Shown piece after piece: positions 16,156 to 25,154 of a stretch of 64,000 bases of DNA. Below the pieces are notes generated by a model. The model ran no database searches, was not told the DNA's origin, and was given only the letters and a program-made list of their open reading frames with translations. The translations under genes were made by a program, and so were the position numbers. The stretch lies in contig JAUIAD010000019.1 in assembly GCA_030425685.1 (NCBI GenBank), positions 1 to 64,000 on the forward strand. The letters are read 5' to 3'. Position 1 is the first letter of the stretch, and each line of letters starts with the position of its first letter. This stretch comes from Gammaproteobacteria bacterium. GTDB taxonomy: Bacteria; Pseudomonadota; Gammaproteobacteria; Coxiellales; Coxiellaceae.

Positions 16156-16812
16156 CTAAGCCCGCAAAAGACCCACACACTCACGATAATCACCCGATTT
16201 AAACAAGGCCGAACCAACAACAAAAAAGTCCGCGCCCGCATGAGCAATATCCGCAATATTATCAACCTTCACACCACCATCAACCGCCAAGAAAGGTGGC
16301 ACTTCCATGCCGCTTAACCGCTCTCGCACCTCAGAAATTTTTTGCAAACTTTCTGGAATAAAAGCCTGACCACCAAAACCAGGGAACACCGACATCAACA
16401 AAATCATATCAAGCTGACTAATTAAGACATCTGAAATAGATACAGGACGATCAGGATTAAACGCCAAACCAGCACCCATACCCGCCGCTTTTATCTTGGC
16501 AATAACAGCCTCAACATTATCGACCGTTTCAGGATGAAACGTTAAAATATTTGCCCCCGCTTTGGCAAAGGGCTCAATATATACCTCTGGGTTATCAACC
16601 ATAAGATGAACATCAATGGGTGCTTTAACCCCCGCTTTGCGCAGCGAAGCACACACCATTGCACCGATACTTAAATTAGGAACGAAATGATGATCCATGA
16701 CATCAAAATGAATGTAGTCTGCACCTGCCGCTAGTACTTTGTTAACATCGTCACCCAGATGGGCGAAGTCGGCACTTAAAATAGATGCTGAAATAATTCT
16801 TTCTTTATTCAT
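16156..16812 (-). CDS. rpe: Ribulose-phosphate 3-epimerase
   Basis: A 218-residue TIM-barrel enzyme that interconverts ribulose 5-phosphate and xylulose 5-phosphate in the pentose phosphate pathway. Recognised by SASILSADFAHLGDDV at the N-terminus, the metal-site HFDVMDHHFVPNLSIG (about 34-49), DVHLMVDNPE, MSVFPGFGGQAF and the phosphate-binding AVDGGVK and VVGSALF. Length is normal (E. coli 225). The ATG at 16812 follows djlA on the same strand after 40 bp, so the two may be cotranscribed. Confidence 0.95.
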   Translation of the reverse strand: MNKERIISASILSADFAHLGDDVNKVLAAGADYIHFDVMDHHFVPNLSIGAMVCASLRKAGVKAPIDVHLMVDNPEVYIEPFAKAGANILTFHPETVDNVEAVIAKIKAAGMGAGLAFNPDRPVSISDVLISQLDMILLMSVFPGFGGQAFIPESLQKISEVRERLSGMEVPPFLAVDGGVKVDNIADIAHAGADFFVVGSALFKSGDYRECVGLLRA

Positions 16813-16852
16813 TTGGGCCTCATTTTTTTAACGAGCTGCAGGATAACGCTGC

Positions 16853-17680
16853 TTATTTCCGCGCCGCACAAATTTGCTCATACGCTTTTTTAATTTGTTG
16901 CGTTTTTTGCGTTGCCATTTTTATCATTTCCGGCGGCAAGCCTTTGGCAATCAGTTTGTCTGGATGATGCTGGCTCATCAAACGGCGATAGGCTTTTTTA
17001 ATTTCCGCATCACTAGCACTCGAGGAGACGCCTAATACTTTATAAGCATCATTTAAACTCTGCCCAGGACGATATTGCGCGCGTTGTTGGTAACCACCAC
17101 CTTGCTGTTGATACCCCTGCTGGTAATGCTGTTCAGCACGATAACGGTTTTCAAAATAAGAAAAATTCAGCCCAGAAACGCCCAAGTGTTGGCAGATATA
17201 TTGCAGCACCTGCCGCTTTTTATCGCTAATATTTTTACCATCAGCATAGGCCATTTGAATTTGTGTCTCTAAAAAGAAACGCAGTAGAGAAGGGCGATAC
17301 CAGCACGCACGCTTAAGTTTCGATAATGCAGCATCAAGGTTGAAATCTGGACTTTTGCCCTCATTAAATAGACGTATGGCTTCACGCTTCATATTGGCGT
17401 CTAAGTTCATCTGGTCCATCATATTTTGTGCAATGCGAATTTCATTTTCAGAAACACGCCCATCGCACTTAGCAATATGGCCCATGATGGTGAAGGTACA
17501 GTCAAAGAAGACAGACTGCACTTTTTGTTGCCGCTGCTGACCAGGTGTTCGAAAACCAAACAGCCGTGACAACCAGCCAATATCGTAGAGGTGACCAAGA
17601 ATAAGCCCAATAATAATAAAAATAGGCTTACCTAAAAAAAGACCAATGAGGCCGCCAGTGATTTTTCCTGTCCAATTCAT
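16853..17680 (-). CDS. djlA: Co-chaperone DjlA
   Basis: A 275-residue membrane-anchored J-domain protein that stimulates DnaK at the inner membrane. It has one N-terminal helix with glycines (about 9-30), a central TerB-like helical domain (about 55-175), a Gln/Tyr-rich linker (YQQGYQQQGGGYQQRAQY) and a C-terminal J domain with the HPD motif in MSQHHPDKLIAKG. This order is the DjlA signature and the length matches E. coli DjlA (271). In Legionella and Coxiella DjlA homologues have been linked to intracellular survival (family knowledge). It is divergent from gshA. Confidence 0.93.
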   Translation of the reverse strand: MNWTGKITGGLIGLFLGKPIFIIIGLILGHLYDIGWLSRLFGFRTPGQQRQQKVQSVFFDCTFTIMGHIAKCDGRVSENEIRIAQNMMDQMNLDANMKREAIRLFNEGKSPDFNLDAALSKLKRACWYRPSLLRFFLETQIQMAYADGKNISDKKRQVLQYICQHLGVSGLNFSYFENRYRAEQHYQQGYQQQGGGYQQRAQYRPGQSLNDAYKVLGVSSSASDAEIKKAYRRLMSQHHPDKLIAKGLPPEMIKMATQKTQQIKKAYEQICAARK

Positions 17681-17750
17681 GGGCTTTTTTTGTCCAGTGT
17701 TTATGTTAGACTATGCGCCATAACGGGTATTACCAACGGGGATTTAAAGT

Positions 17751-19043
17751 ATGTTAACAACGATTGAAGTACCACACCTAGCCACAGCCCTTACCGGTCC
17801 ACTCCTATTCCTTGAAAAACATTTTCTAAAACATCAGGTTGCTATTGAAACGTGGTTCCGGCAACAATGGCAAGAAACACCACCACCGCTTTACGGTTCG
17901 GTCGACTTGCGCAATGCTGGCTTTAAATTAGCACCCGTTGACACCAATTTATTTCCAGCGGGCTTTAACAATCTCAATGATGATTTTATACCCCTCTGCA
18001 TTCAAGCAGTGCAAGCAACTATAGCTGAGATTTGCCCTGATGTCACACGCTTGCTCCTGATTCCAGAAAGCCACTCGCGTAACACCTTCTACTTTGAAAG
18101 TTTAGCGGTGGTCGTTGAAATCCTGCAACGCGCTGGCTTTGATGTCCGTACTGGCTCGCTTGACGAAGCGCTGCTTGAACCTCGAGAAGTCGACCTGCCA
18201 TCGGGTAAGCACCTTAAACTTGAACCGTTAGTGCGCGAAGGTGACAAAGTAGGCGTTAAAGACTTTTTCCCCTGCTGTATCATATTAAATAACGACTTAT
18301 CAGGTGGCACACCGGAGATTTTAAGCAATATCACACAAACCATTATGCCATCGATTGAGCTTGGCTGGTCTCAGCGCTTAAAGTCAGAGCATTTTGGTTT
18401 ATACGAACAGGTCAGCAAAGAGTTTTGTGAGCTTATTGATATTGACCCCTGGTTAATTACGCCTTTATTTGATAAGTGTCCCGAAGTGGACTTTATGAAA
18501 CAAGAAGGGCAACAATGCTTGGTTTCACGCACAAAAGGGGTCTTTAAACAAATTGAGGCAAAATACAAAACGCACAATATTAATGAAAAACCTTTTGTGG
18601 TGGTTAAGGCAGATGCTGGCACTTACGGCATGGCAGTGATGATGATTCAAGACCCCGAAGAACTAGCCAGCTTAAATCGCAAACAGCGCACTCGCATGTC
18701 AACCATTAAAGGCGGCACCAGTGTTACCAAGGCGATTATTCAAGAAGGCATTCATAGTTTTGAAACCTCTGGTCAAGAAAATTCTGTTGCTGAGCCGGTG
18801 GTTTATTTAATTGGACGACACGTCGTTGGTGGCTTCTACCGCTTGCATAAAAATCGTGGACCGAATGAAAACCTCAATGCCCCTGGTATGGATTTTCAAC
18901 CTTTGGCTTTTGCCGAACCCTGCCAAACACCGCATAGTAATGATCAGGAACCGGCTAACCGTTTTTATGCTTACGGTGTTGTCGCACGATTAGCATTTTT
19001 AGCCGCAGCTAGGGAATTAGCTGCCTTCAAAAAAGAGCAATAG
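17751..19043 (+). CDS. gshA: Glutamate--cysteine ligase, Acidithiobacillus-type
   Basis: A 430-residue protein of the TIGR02049 family, an ATP-dependent glutamate-cysteine ligase unrelated in length and motifs to the enterobacterial enzyme. I recognise LYGSVDLRNAGFKLAPVDTN, NTFYFESLAVVVEI, VVVKADAGTYGMAVM and the C-terminal NAPGMDFQPLAF. The assignment is supported by the next gene, gshB, 9 bp downstream, which would complete glutathione synthesis. The ATG at 17751 lies after GGGGATTTAAAGT. It is divergent from djlA. Confidence 0.9.
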   Translation: MLTTIEVPHLATALTGPLLFLEKHFLKHQVAIETWFRQQWQETPPPLYGSVDLRNAGFKLAPVDTNLFPAGFNNLNDDFIPLCIQAVQATIAEICPDVTRLLLIPESHSRNTFYFESLAVVVEILQRAGFDVRTGSLDEALLEPREVDLPSGKHLKLEPLVREGDKVGVKDFFPCCIILNNDLSGGTPEILSNITQTIMPSIELGWSQRLKSEHFGLYEQVSKEFCELIDIDPWLITPLFDKCPEVDFMKQEGQQCLVSRTKGVFKQIEAKYKTHNINEKPFVVVKADAGTYGMAVMMIQDPEELASLNRKQRTRMSTIKGGTSVTKAIIQEGIHSFETSGQENSVAEPVVYLIGRHVVGGFYRLHKNRGPNENLNAPGMDFQPLAFAEPCQTPHSNDQEPANRFYAYGVVARLAFLAAARELAAFKKEQ

Positions 19044-19052
19044 GAGCAAGCT

Positions 19053-19997
19053 ATGTCGTTAGCTATTGGCATCATTATGGATCCCATTGAATCGATCAAC
19101 CCGGCTAAAGATACCACCTTTGCGATTATGCTCGCCGCACAGGCGCGCGGGCATACTATTTATTATTTACAAAGCAAAGATGTTTGGCTGCAGGACGGTT
19201 TAACCTGGGGCAGCATGCAGGCTATTCGCGTTGCAGACAATCTCACCGATTGGTTTGAATTATCAGCCCCGGTGACGCAGCCTTTGGTTGAGCTAGATCT
19301 TGTGTTTATGCGCAAAGACCCGCCGTTTAATATGCAATATATTTATACGACTTATTTGCTCGAACAAGCGCAGGCAAAAGGGCTGCGGGTTATTAATGAT
19401 CCGAAAAGTTTGCGTGATGCTAATGAAAAATTATTTACAGCATGGTTTCCGCAATGCTGTCCAAAAACATTAGTAACGTCACAAGCGAGCTTATTAAAAG
19501 ATTTTATTGCGCAAGAGCAAGATATTGTGATCAAACCGCTAGATGGTATGGGGGGACGCTCTATTTTTAGGGTAACACCTGACAATGCTAATATTAATGT
19601 CATTATTGAAACCGTTACTGAAAATGGTGCTTCACTGGTGATGGCACAACGTTATATTCCGGAGATTCGCCAAGGCGATAAACGCATTTTACTGATTAAC
19701 GGCAAACCGATTGGCTATGCACTGGCGCGCATTCCTTCAGAAAATGATTTCCGCGGCAATTTAGCGGCAGGGGCAACCGGTGTTGGACAAGAGCTATCAG
19801 AACACGATTTATGGATATGCGAACAAGTTGGACCAACATTGCGTGAGAAAGGACTGGTGTTTGTTGGCTTAGATGTTGTCGGTGATTATTTAACAGAGAT
19901 AAACGTAACAAGCCCAACCTGCATTCGTGAACTTGATAAGGCCTTTAACCTAGATATAGCGCAAGACTTACTGCGAGAAATCGAATCAGGCTGCTAA
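19053..19997 (+). CDS. gshB: Glutathione synthetase
   Basis: A 314-residue ATP-grasp enzyme that joins gamma-glutamylcysteine and glycine. It has the N-terminal GshB domain with IIMDPIESINPAKDTTFAIM, the RKDPPFNMQYIY motif, the ATP-grasp signature VIKPLDGMGGRSIFRV, and TEINVTSPTCIRELDK at the C-terminus. Length is the same as E. coli GshB (316). It starts 9 bp after gshA with AGGAGCAAGCT before the ATG, so the two form an operon; the DUF2520 gene follows after about 19 bp. Confidence 0.96.
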   Translation: MSLAIGIIMDPIESINPAKDTTFAIMLAAQARGHTIYYLQSKDVWLQDGLTWGSMQAIRVADNLTDWFELSAPVTQPLVELDLVFMRKDPPFNMQYIYTTYLLEQAQAKGLRVINDPKSLRDANEKLFTAWFPQCCPKTLVTSQASLLKDFIAQEQDIVIKPLDGMGGRSIFRVTPDNANINVIIETVTENGASLVMAQRYIPEIRQGDKRILLINGKPIGYALARIPSENDFRGNLAAGATGVGQELSEHDLWICEQVGPTLREKGLVFVGLDVVGDYLTEINVTSPTCIRELDKAFNLDIAQDLLREIESGC

Positions 19998-20016
19998 CCA
20001 TAAGCTGAAAAATAGT

Positions 20017-20880
20017 ATGCAAAAAAAACCTACCATTAACGTTATTGGCTGCGGCAAGTTAGGAAAAACCATCGCGCGACTAATTGTCAAAAATAATCTT
20101 GGCACTATTAAGGCTATTTGCAATGCTCATATCGATAGCAGTCAAAGGGCGGTTGAATTTATTCAGCAAGGTAGTGCTTATAGCCGTTTAGCAGATCTCC
20201 CCAGCGCTGATATTACTTTTATTACTGTTCCTGATGATCATATTGAAAAAGTCTGTATTGCGCTGGCAGATAAAAATTATTTTAAAGAACAGCAAATGGT
20301 TATTCATTGCAGCGGTGCGTTGGCAGCTAATATTTTAGACGCTGCGCAACAGCAGGGCTGTTATGTTGCCAGTGCGCACCCATTAAAGAGTTTTGCCAAC
20401 CCAACTTTAAGTGTGGAAACCTTTGCTGGTACCTACTGCGCTATCGAGGGTGACAAAATTGCTTGTGACTTTGTTAATACATTATTTTCTAACTTAAATG
20501 CCATTTGTTTTTTTGTCGATCCTAAAAATAAAATGCAGTATCATGCTGGTGCTGTTATGGCTTCTAACTATTTAACCACTTTAGTCGATGCCTCGACGCA
20601 GGCGCTAATCAACGCGGATATTGATAAGGATATTGCTTTTGATATTTGTCTGAGCTTGATGTCTGGTAGCTTGAACAACCTTGCTAAAGTACGATCAACC
20701 AAGGCTGCCTTAACAGGTCCTATTAAAAGAGGTGATGTTGACATTATTAGAAAACATCTTGCGTCGTTTGATGATAACTCACTAAAGAGGCTTTATAAGC
20801 TATTAGGAAAACAAACGGTTGAATTGGTAGCGCATAATCAGGTTTTGGCTGATCGTTTTGACAAGTGCTTTGTTGATTAA
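20017..20880 (+). CDS. Rossmann-like and DUF2520 domain protein
   Basis: A 287-residue protein with an N-terminal NAD(P)-binding Rossmann fold (INVIGCGKLGKTIARLIVK, glycine motif GCGKLG) followed by a helical DUF2520 domain (about 135-280, with KMQYHAGAVMASNYLTTLVD). The family resembles 6-phosphogluconate or pyrroline-5-carboxylate dehydrogenases and F420-NADP oxidoreductase, but the substrate is unknown. It is 19 bp after gshB and so likely in the same transcript. I do not assign a reaction. Confidence 0.8.
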   Translation: MQKKPTINVIGCGKLGKTIARLIVKNNLGTIKAICNAHIDSSQRAVEFIQQGSAYSRLADLPSADITFITVPDDHIEKVCIALADKNYFKEQQMVIHCSGALAANILDAAQQQGCYVASAHPLKSFANPTLSVETFAGTYCAIEGDKIACDFVNTLFSNLNAICFFVDPKNKMQYHAGAVMASNYLTTLVDASTQALINADIDKDIAFDICLSLMSGSLNNLAKVRSTKAALTGPIKRGDVDIIRKHLASFDDNSLKRLYKLLGKQTVELVAHNQVLADRFDKCFVD

Positions 20881-20898
20881 TTGAGTTATTATTTCTTA

Positions 20899-21777
20899 CT
20901 AGCTTGAAAGCCTTGCGCCATTCAAAACATCAACTTGAGGCGAACGGCAAACATCAGGGTCGCCAATGTAATTATTAAAAATACCATGCCTACGGTGAGA
21001 GCTTTCTCTTGTTGAACCAACAACTTTATCAACATTGCCAGTATTACTTTTATTGCCTGCCCTGCGCATCAATCCATATTTAATTAGACGATACATGCCA
21101 TACAATAGCAAAGCCCCGGCAATCGCCATAGCAACTGGCGGGATAGCTACACCACCAATGCAAACCCCGATGGCGGCAACTTTAATACCTGCAGCGCCTA
21201 CAGCCGCCTTAACACCAACAGCAACACCGGCAATCGCGCCAATTTTTAAAAGAGGACGAAGCACATTAAACATAATATTGAGCGCCGACAAACAGCGGTC
21301 GCCAAAATCACGCGGTTTTTTTAATTCCTCATAAAGCATAAAGCTATCATTAGAAAGCAGCTTTCTAAAATGATTCGCGAACTCCAAAGGTGAGGAATCT
21401 GCTATTTTCTGTGCACAACGTGCAAGCTCTTGCTCATCAACCCCTAATCCTTCTCGCCTCATGATCTCAACGGCATGCTTCCTATTAATTTCACCAAAAA
21501 TAGTTGCTAATTTCTTTAGTGTTTCCCTATCAGCTGAGCTCTCTTGCAATACCTCAGGATTCTCACCGCTATAACGCGAGGCGAAACAAATCGTTAACCA
21601 CAAGGAAATTAAGCGTCCTGATAAAAAATGTTTTGGTTCAGCTGAAACTACTGAGGGTAAAAAAAGCTTTGGTAGCAACATGCCAAGCATAGGGATGGGG
21701 AATTCATTTAAGACAAAACACATGTTCCAGCTGGTGTATAAGTCAGCCCAGCCTTGGCTTAAGCCGGTTACTGGCAC
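20899..21777 (-). CDS. Unknown membrane protein, second gene of a two-gene operon (candidate effector)
   Basis: A 292-residue protein that I do not recognise. The N-terminal third has moderately hydrophobic stretches (about 25-45), the middle is a charged helical region (about 75-165), and residues about 175-235 form long Ala/Gly/Val-rich hydrophobic segments (GAIAGVAVGVKAAVGAAGIK and AIPPVAMAIAGALLLYGMY) able to insert as a hairpin into a membrane. The C-terminal 60 residues are polar. The start at 21777 lies 10 bp after the stop of the 435-residue gene, so both are cotranscribed. Membrane-inserting unknown proteins next to a PmrA-like site are common among Dot/Icm effectors, but that role is inference. 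Confidence 0.6.
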   Translation of the reverse strand: MPVTGLSQGWADLYTSWNMCFVLNEFPIPMLGMLLPKLFLPSVVSAEPKHFLSGRLISLWLTICFASRYSGENPEVLQESSADRETLKKLATIFGEINRKHAVEIMRREGLGVDEQELARCAQKIADSSPLEFANHFRKLLSNDSFMLYEELKKPRDFGDRCLSALNIMFNVLRPLLKIGAIAGVAVGVKAAVGAAGIKVAAIGVCIGGVAIPPVAMAIAGALLLYGMYRLIKYGLMRRAGNKSNTGNVDKVVGSTRESSHRRHGIFNNYIGDPDVCRSPQVDVLNGARLSS

Positions 21778-21786
21778 ATAAGTAGC

Positions 21787-23094
21787 TTACTGATCTACTT
21801 CATCATCTCCCCTCTCATCACCCTTACCCTCTTTTTGCTTAAACTCCTTATTTTTTGTCGCGACGCTGTGCTTTGGTTTAATACGCTGTTCCTTTTCATA
21901 TTGTGAATAATATCCAACCTGCTCAGCCAATCGTATTAACGCCAAACCCGCTTGTGCATTACCACTGGCTGCCGGCTGCCTTTGCATATCTTTAAAAACA
22001 GCTTCTGAGATATTAATGCGTGCGCCGGTGTGATTTCTTTCGGCTTCTTTATCTACTGCCGCATAGGGCTGCGGTGCGTCAGCTGTTGCTTCCTCAACTG
22101 CTCTTAGTGACTCCGCACTAAGCTTTACATAGGGCTGTTCTTTACACTCCCGCAGCTCTTGAACCACAGCGTCTAACGACGGTGTGTTATAAGTATTTAG
22201 CAACTGCTTATTTTTAAAAACTTGCAAAATTTCTGTATCTGGTGAATATACAAATAAGGTGCCAGAATATGAAAAGTCATCGACAACCTTATCTGAGCTA
22301 TTACTGATACAAAGGTAATGGTCTTCCACCAAACATTTTTTAGTAAACGAGGCGTTGTAAGAAGTTAATTTATTTTCTTCCACAAACGCTTGTGCAACAT
22401 CATCACCTGCTACACCTTGAAACTGTGTCTGCAAACGACGGCGCCACATTGCGGGATCGATGCTAACCGCTTTTATAGCGGCAAATACACTGTCTGTCTT
22501 TTTATAGACTTGCCATAAATTTTGGTAGGTACTCCCTAGCTTATCTTGACTGAGTCCGCGTTGACCGAGCAAATGATCCATCGCGGCAGCAAAAAATTGC
22601 GGATCATTATTCATCGTGCTGGTTACCATTTCTAAGATAACCATTAGGTGGATGCCTTTTCTGATTTCTGACTTAAGCCTAGGTTGCTGCCAGATTTTGT
22701 TGCCTTTTCTCGCTAAGAAAAAGTCTCTTAACATCGGGTTTTCGACAATGCCTTTTGCCAAGACCTTAAGATGAGGCTCTAGCTTGGGGGAACCGTCTTT
22801 TTCCTCTTGATGGATAGAGCGTATAAACTGTTTGAAAGTATCGTTTTCAAAATTATCCAAACCTAGTATTTCGTTAACCTCTTTGATGATGCTTGTACCT
22901 GTTGCCAAATCACCATCTAATATTGTTTGCAACCAAGCAAAGACTTCGTCACCTGTAACTTCACGATCGTCACTTAAAGCCCACTTAGTTTCTCGCTCGA
23001 CAACACTAGGTGCTCCAACAGCATCCGACATTAGTGGAGGAGAATCAGAATCAGAAGCTGCATCTGTGGGAGTGGGGGACGGAACTGGCGGCAT
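21787..23094 (-). CDS. Unknown 435-residue protein with acidic Glu-rich C-terminus (candidate Dot/Icm-type effector)
   Basis: I do not recognise this protein. The N-terminus is Pro/Ser/Asp-rich and disordered (1-30). The middle is a soluble helical region with no known motif, including WLQTILDGDLATGTSIIKEV and a stretch of mixed beta character (LVEDHYLCISNSSDKVVDDF). The last 20 residues (FKQKEGKGDERGDDEVDQ) are rich in Glu, Asp and Lys, like the E-block secretion signal of Dot/Icm effectors. The ATG at 23094 follows GAGAG. A direct repeat matching the published PmrA box lies about 125-140 bp upstream. The gene is followed after 9 bp by the 292-residue membrane protein. Confidence 0.6.
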   Translation of the reverse strand: MPPVPSPTPTDAASDSDSPPLMSDAVGAPSVVERETKWALSDDREVTGDEVFAWLQTILDGDLATGTSIIKEVNEILGLDNFENDTFKQFIRSIHQEEKDGSPKLEPHLKVLAKGIVENPMLRDFFLARKGNKIWQQPRLKSEIRKGIHLMVILEMVTSTMNNDPQFFAAAMDHLLGQRGLSQDKLGSTYQNLWQVYKKTDSVFAAIKAVSIDPAMWRRRLQTQFQGVAGDDVAQAFVEENKLTSYNASFTKKCLVEDHYLCISNSSDKVVDDFSYSGTLFVYSPDTEILQVFKNKQLLNTYNTPSLDAVVQELRECKEQPYVKLSAESLRAVEEATADAPQPYAAVDKEAERNHTGARINISEAVFKDMQRQPAASGNAQAGLALIRLAEQVGYYSQYEKEQRIKPKHSVATKNKEFKQKEGKGDERGDDEVDQ

Positions 23095-23218
23095 AACTAA
23101 ACTCTCGTTTCTGTCTATGCCTTTAGAGCTGTCCCTTAATGTTAATATAATCTTTTATTATACTAGCAGAAATATGCACACTTTTATAGGAAGTGTAATT
23201 ACCACGCTTTAACTTTTC

Positions 23219-23234
23219 CTTAATATTTCCTTAA
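23219..23234 (+). promoter_or_regulatory. PmrA-box-like direct repeat
   Basis: CTTAATATTTCCTTAA fits the PmrA consensus described for Legionella and Coxiella effector genes, CTTAA-NN-TT-NN-CTTAA, at every defined position. It lies in the 194-bp gap upstream of the 435-residue gene, but on the opposite strand to that gene. PmrA sites are direct repeats with a preferred orientation, which lowers confidence. A TATAAT-like element (minus strand near 23160) could serve as the -10. Confidence 0.45.
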
Positions 23235-23288
23235 TAATGCGCATCGCATAGTGTCCAATTTTTAATAAATCGTTTGCGCCCAACAATA

Positions 23289-24116
23289 CTACTGCCGAAA
23301 ATGGCGCAAGTTATTTAAGCCCTCAAGCTGGCTTGTAGAACGAATAGGATTAATATCCAGCCCACCGCGGCGCGTGTAACGTGCATACACGGTTAAACTA
23401 TCGGGCTTGCATTGGCGCATAATGTCCATAAAGATACGCTCAACACATTGCTCATGAAATTCATTATGATTACGAAAGGAAACAATATATTTTAACAAAC
23501 TCTCGTGATTGATTTTCATACCACGATATTTAATCTGCACACTACCCCAATCGGGTTGACCGGTAACAGGGCAATTTGATTTTAATAAATCGGAATACAG
23601 GGTCTCTTGTTTTAACACCCCTTCATTAATTTTTAACAGGCTAAGATCTGTGTCGTAGATATCACATTCTACATCGAGATTATCTAAGCAAACACCATCA
23701 AAGCGTTTAAGCGCTTGCCCCTCACAATCTTGCGCTGTTAATAACATCACGGTTACTTCTTCACCGGCCGCTTCTGTTAAATCATGCGTTAAGGCATCTT
23801 TCACCGCTTTACGGCTATTAAAACGGGTATTATTAAACGAGTTTAAATAGAGCTTAAATGATTTTGACTCGACAATATTAGGTGAGACACAAGAAAAATA
23901 AAACGTCGCCATACCGACTTCTGGTTTACCTTTTTCATTGAGCCATGAAAGTTCGTAGGCATTCCATAAGTCACCGCCATGGAAGGGCAACGGCTTGGGA
24001 ACGTCAAGCTCAGCGCGAGCGCCTTGACGAGGAATAGCGTGCAATAATTCTGGCGTGTAAATACTGGTGTATTCAACCGTTTTGCCCAAATGACTATCTG
24101 ACAGCTCTTTATCCAT
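23289..24116 (-). CDS. queF: NADPH-dependent 7-cyano-7-deazaguanine reductase
   Basis: A 275-residue long-type QueF that reduces preQ0 to preQ1 in queuosine biosynthesis. The nucleophilic Cys182 and Asp189 lie in KSNCPVTGQPDWG, and the QueF motif ESKSFKLYLNSFNNTRF (about 83-99) binds NADPH. Length matches E. coli QueF (282), with the tandem T-fold arrangement. The gene is divergent from rsmJ, with 66 bp between the starts. Confidence 0.95.
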   Translation of the reverse strand: MDKELSDSHLGKTVEYTSIYTPELLHAIPRQGARAELDVPKPLPFHGGDLWNAYELSWLNEKGKPEVGMATFYFSCVSPNIVESKSFKLYLNSFNNTRFNSRKAVKDALTHDLTEAAGEEVTVMLLTAQDCEGQALKRFDGVCLDNLDVECDIYDTDLSLLKINEGVLKQETLYSDLLKSNCPVTGQPDWGSVQIKYRGMKINHESLLKYIVSFRNHNEFHEQCVERIFMDIMRQCKPDSLTVYARYTRRGGLDINPIRSTSQLEGLNNLRHFRQ

Positions 24117-24182
24117 TTTTATTCCTTGCTTATCATCGCTTGATCTTATAACGTACCAAGAAATGGTGTATCATTCAAACCT

Positions 24183-24983
24183 ATGATGAACAAACCATCA
24201 CTTGCCATTGCAGCTACCGACGAATCACTCGAGATAAAAGCAAAAGCGCTTTCACAGTCATTAGGCTTTCCGCTGGTCAATATTACTGATACTGAGCACA
24301 AACTGTTATTAGTTATTAATGAAGAGCATATCGAATTACGCCTCACTGCGCCTAAATCACCGAAGCCCATTTACGTTGATTTTCTTTCTGGCGCGGTTGC
24401 CCATCGCCATCAATACGGTGGCGGCCGGGGGCAACTGATTGCTCGTGCTGTTGGTTTACAAAATAAAAAAGACGTTAAAAGACGCTACCCCAAGGTGTTA
24501 GACTTAACCGCTGGCCTTGGGCGTGATGCGTTTGTGCTCGCCACCCTGGGCTGTGATGTTACCATGGTTGAACGCTCTGCCATTATTGCAACGCTATTGC
24601 AAGATGGATTACTGCGCGCTCAAAACGCACAAGATTGGTTTTCACAATTAAAGCTTCGCCTGGTGGTGGATGATGCACACGATTACTTACAAACCCTTAG
24701 CGACGACAATAAGCCGGATGTTATTTATCTCGACCCGATGTTTCCAGATTCTAAAAAAAGCGCGCTGGTCAAAAAAGAAATGCGTTACCTAAAAGAGGTC
24801 GTTGGTGATGATCTTGATGCCGGCGCTTTATTGCCGCTTGCTTTTGCTAAAGCGAAATATCGCGTTGTTGTCAAACGGGCCAAGCTTGCACCAACGCTGA
24901 CTGAGACAGAACCTTCTTTGACCATTAAAGGGAAGAGCAGTCGTTATGATGTCTATATTAAGGCACCTATTGCCACCTCCTAG
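24183..24983 (+). CDS. rsmJ: 16S rRNA (guanine(1516)-N(2))-methyltransferase
   Basis: A 266-residue SAM-dependent methyltransferase of the RsmJ (YhiQ) family. Evidence is YVDFLSGAVAHRHQYGGGRG, the SAM-binding DLTAGLGRDAFVLATLGCDV, VVDDAHDYL and the catalytic YLDPMFPDSKKSALVKKEM. Length agrees with E. coli RsmJ (250). Two adjacent ATG codons (24183 and 24186) are possible starts. Confidence 0.93.
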   Translation: MMNKPSLAIAATDESLEIKAKALSQSLGFPLVNITDTEHKLLLVINEEHIELRLTAPKSPKPIYVDFLSGAVAHRHQYGGGRGQLIARAVGLQNKKDVKRRYPKVLDLTAGLGRDAFVLATLGCDVTMVERSAIIATLLQDGLLRAQNAQDWFSQLKLRLVVDDAHDYLQTLSDDNKPDVIYLDPMFPDSKKSALVKKEMRYLKEVVGDDLDAGALLPLAFAKAKYRVVVKRAKLAPTLTETEPSLTIKGKSSRYDVYIKAPIATS

Positions 24984-25154
24984 TCACTTTGTGACATACC
25001 AGACCATTAGCTCACCTATAGGGAAAGAAAGGGCTTGAGCAGATTATTGCAATTATTATCCCATAAAGGAATAATGACAAAGTAGGCTATTCCTATAAAA
25101 GATAAGATTTCAGTGCAAGGCGGTTGATTTTAAAGTTAAGGACACACTAAAGCG

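Noticed and set aside
21035-21334. 99-codon plus-strand frame rich in Ala, Thr and Pro
   Set aside because: It is the antisense shadow of the Ala/Gly/Val-rich membrane segment of the 20899-21777 gene.
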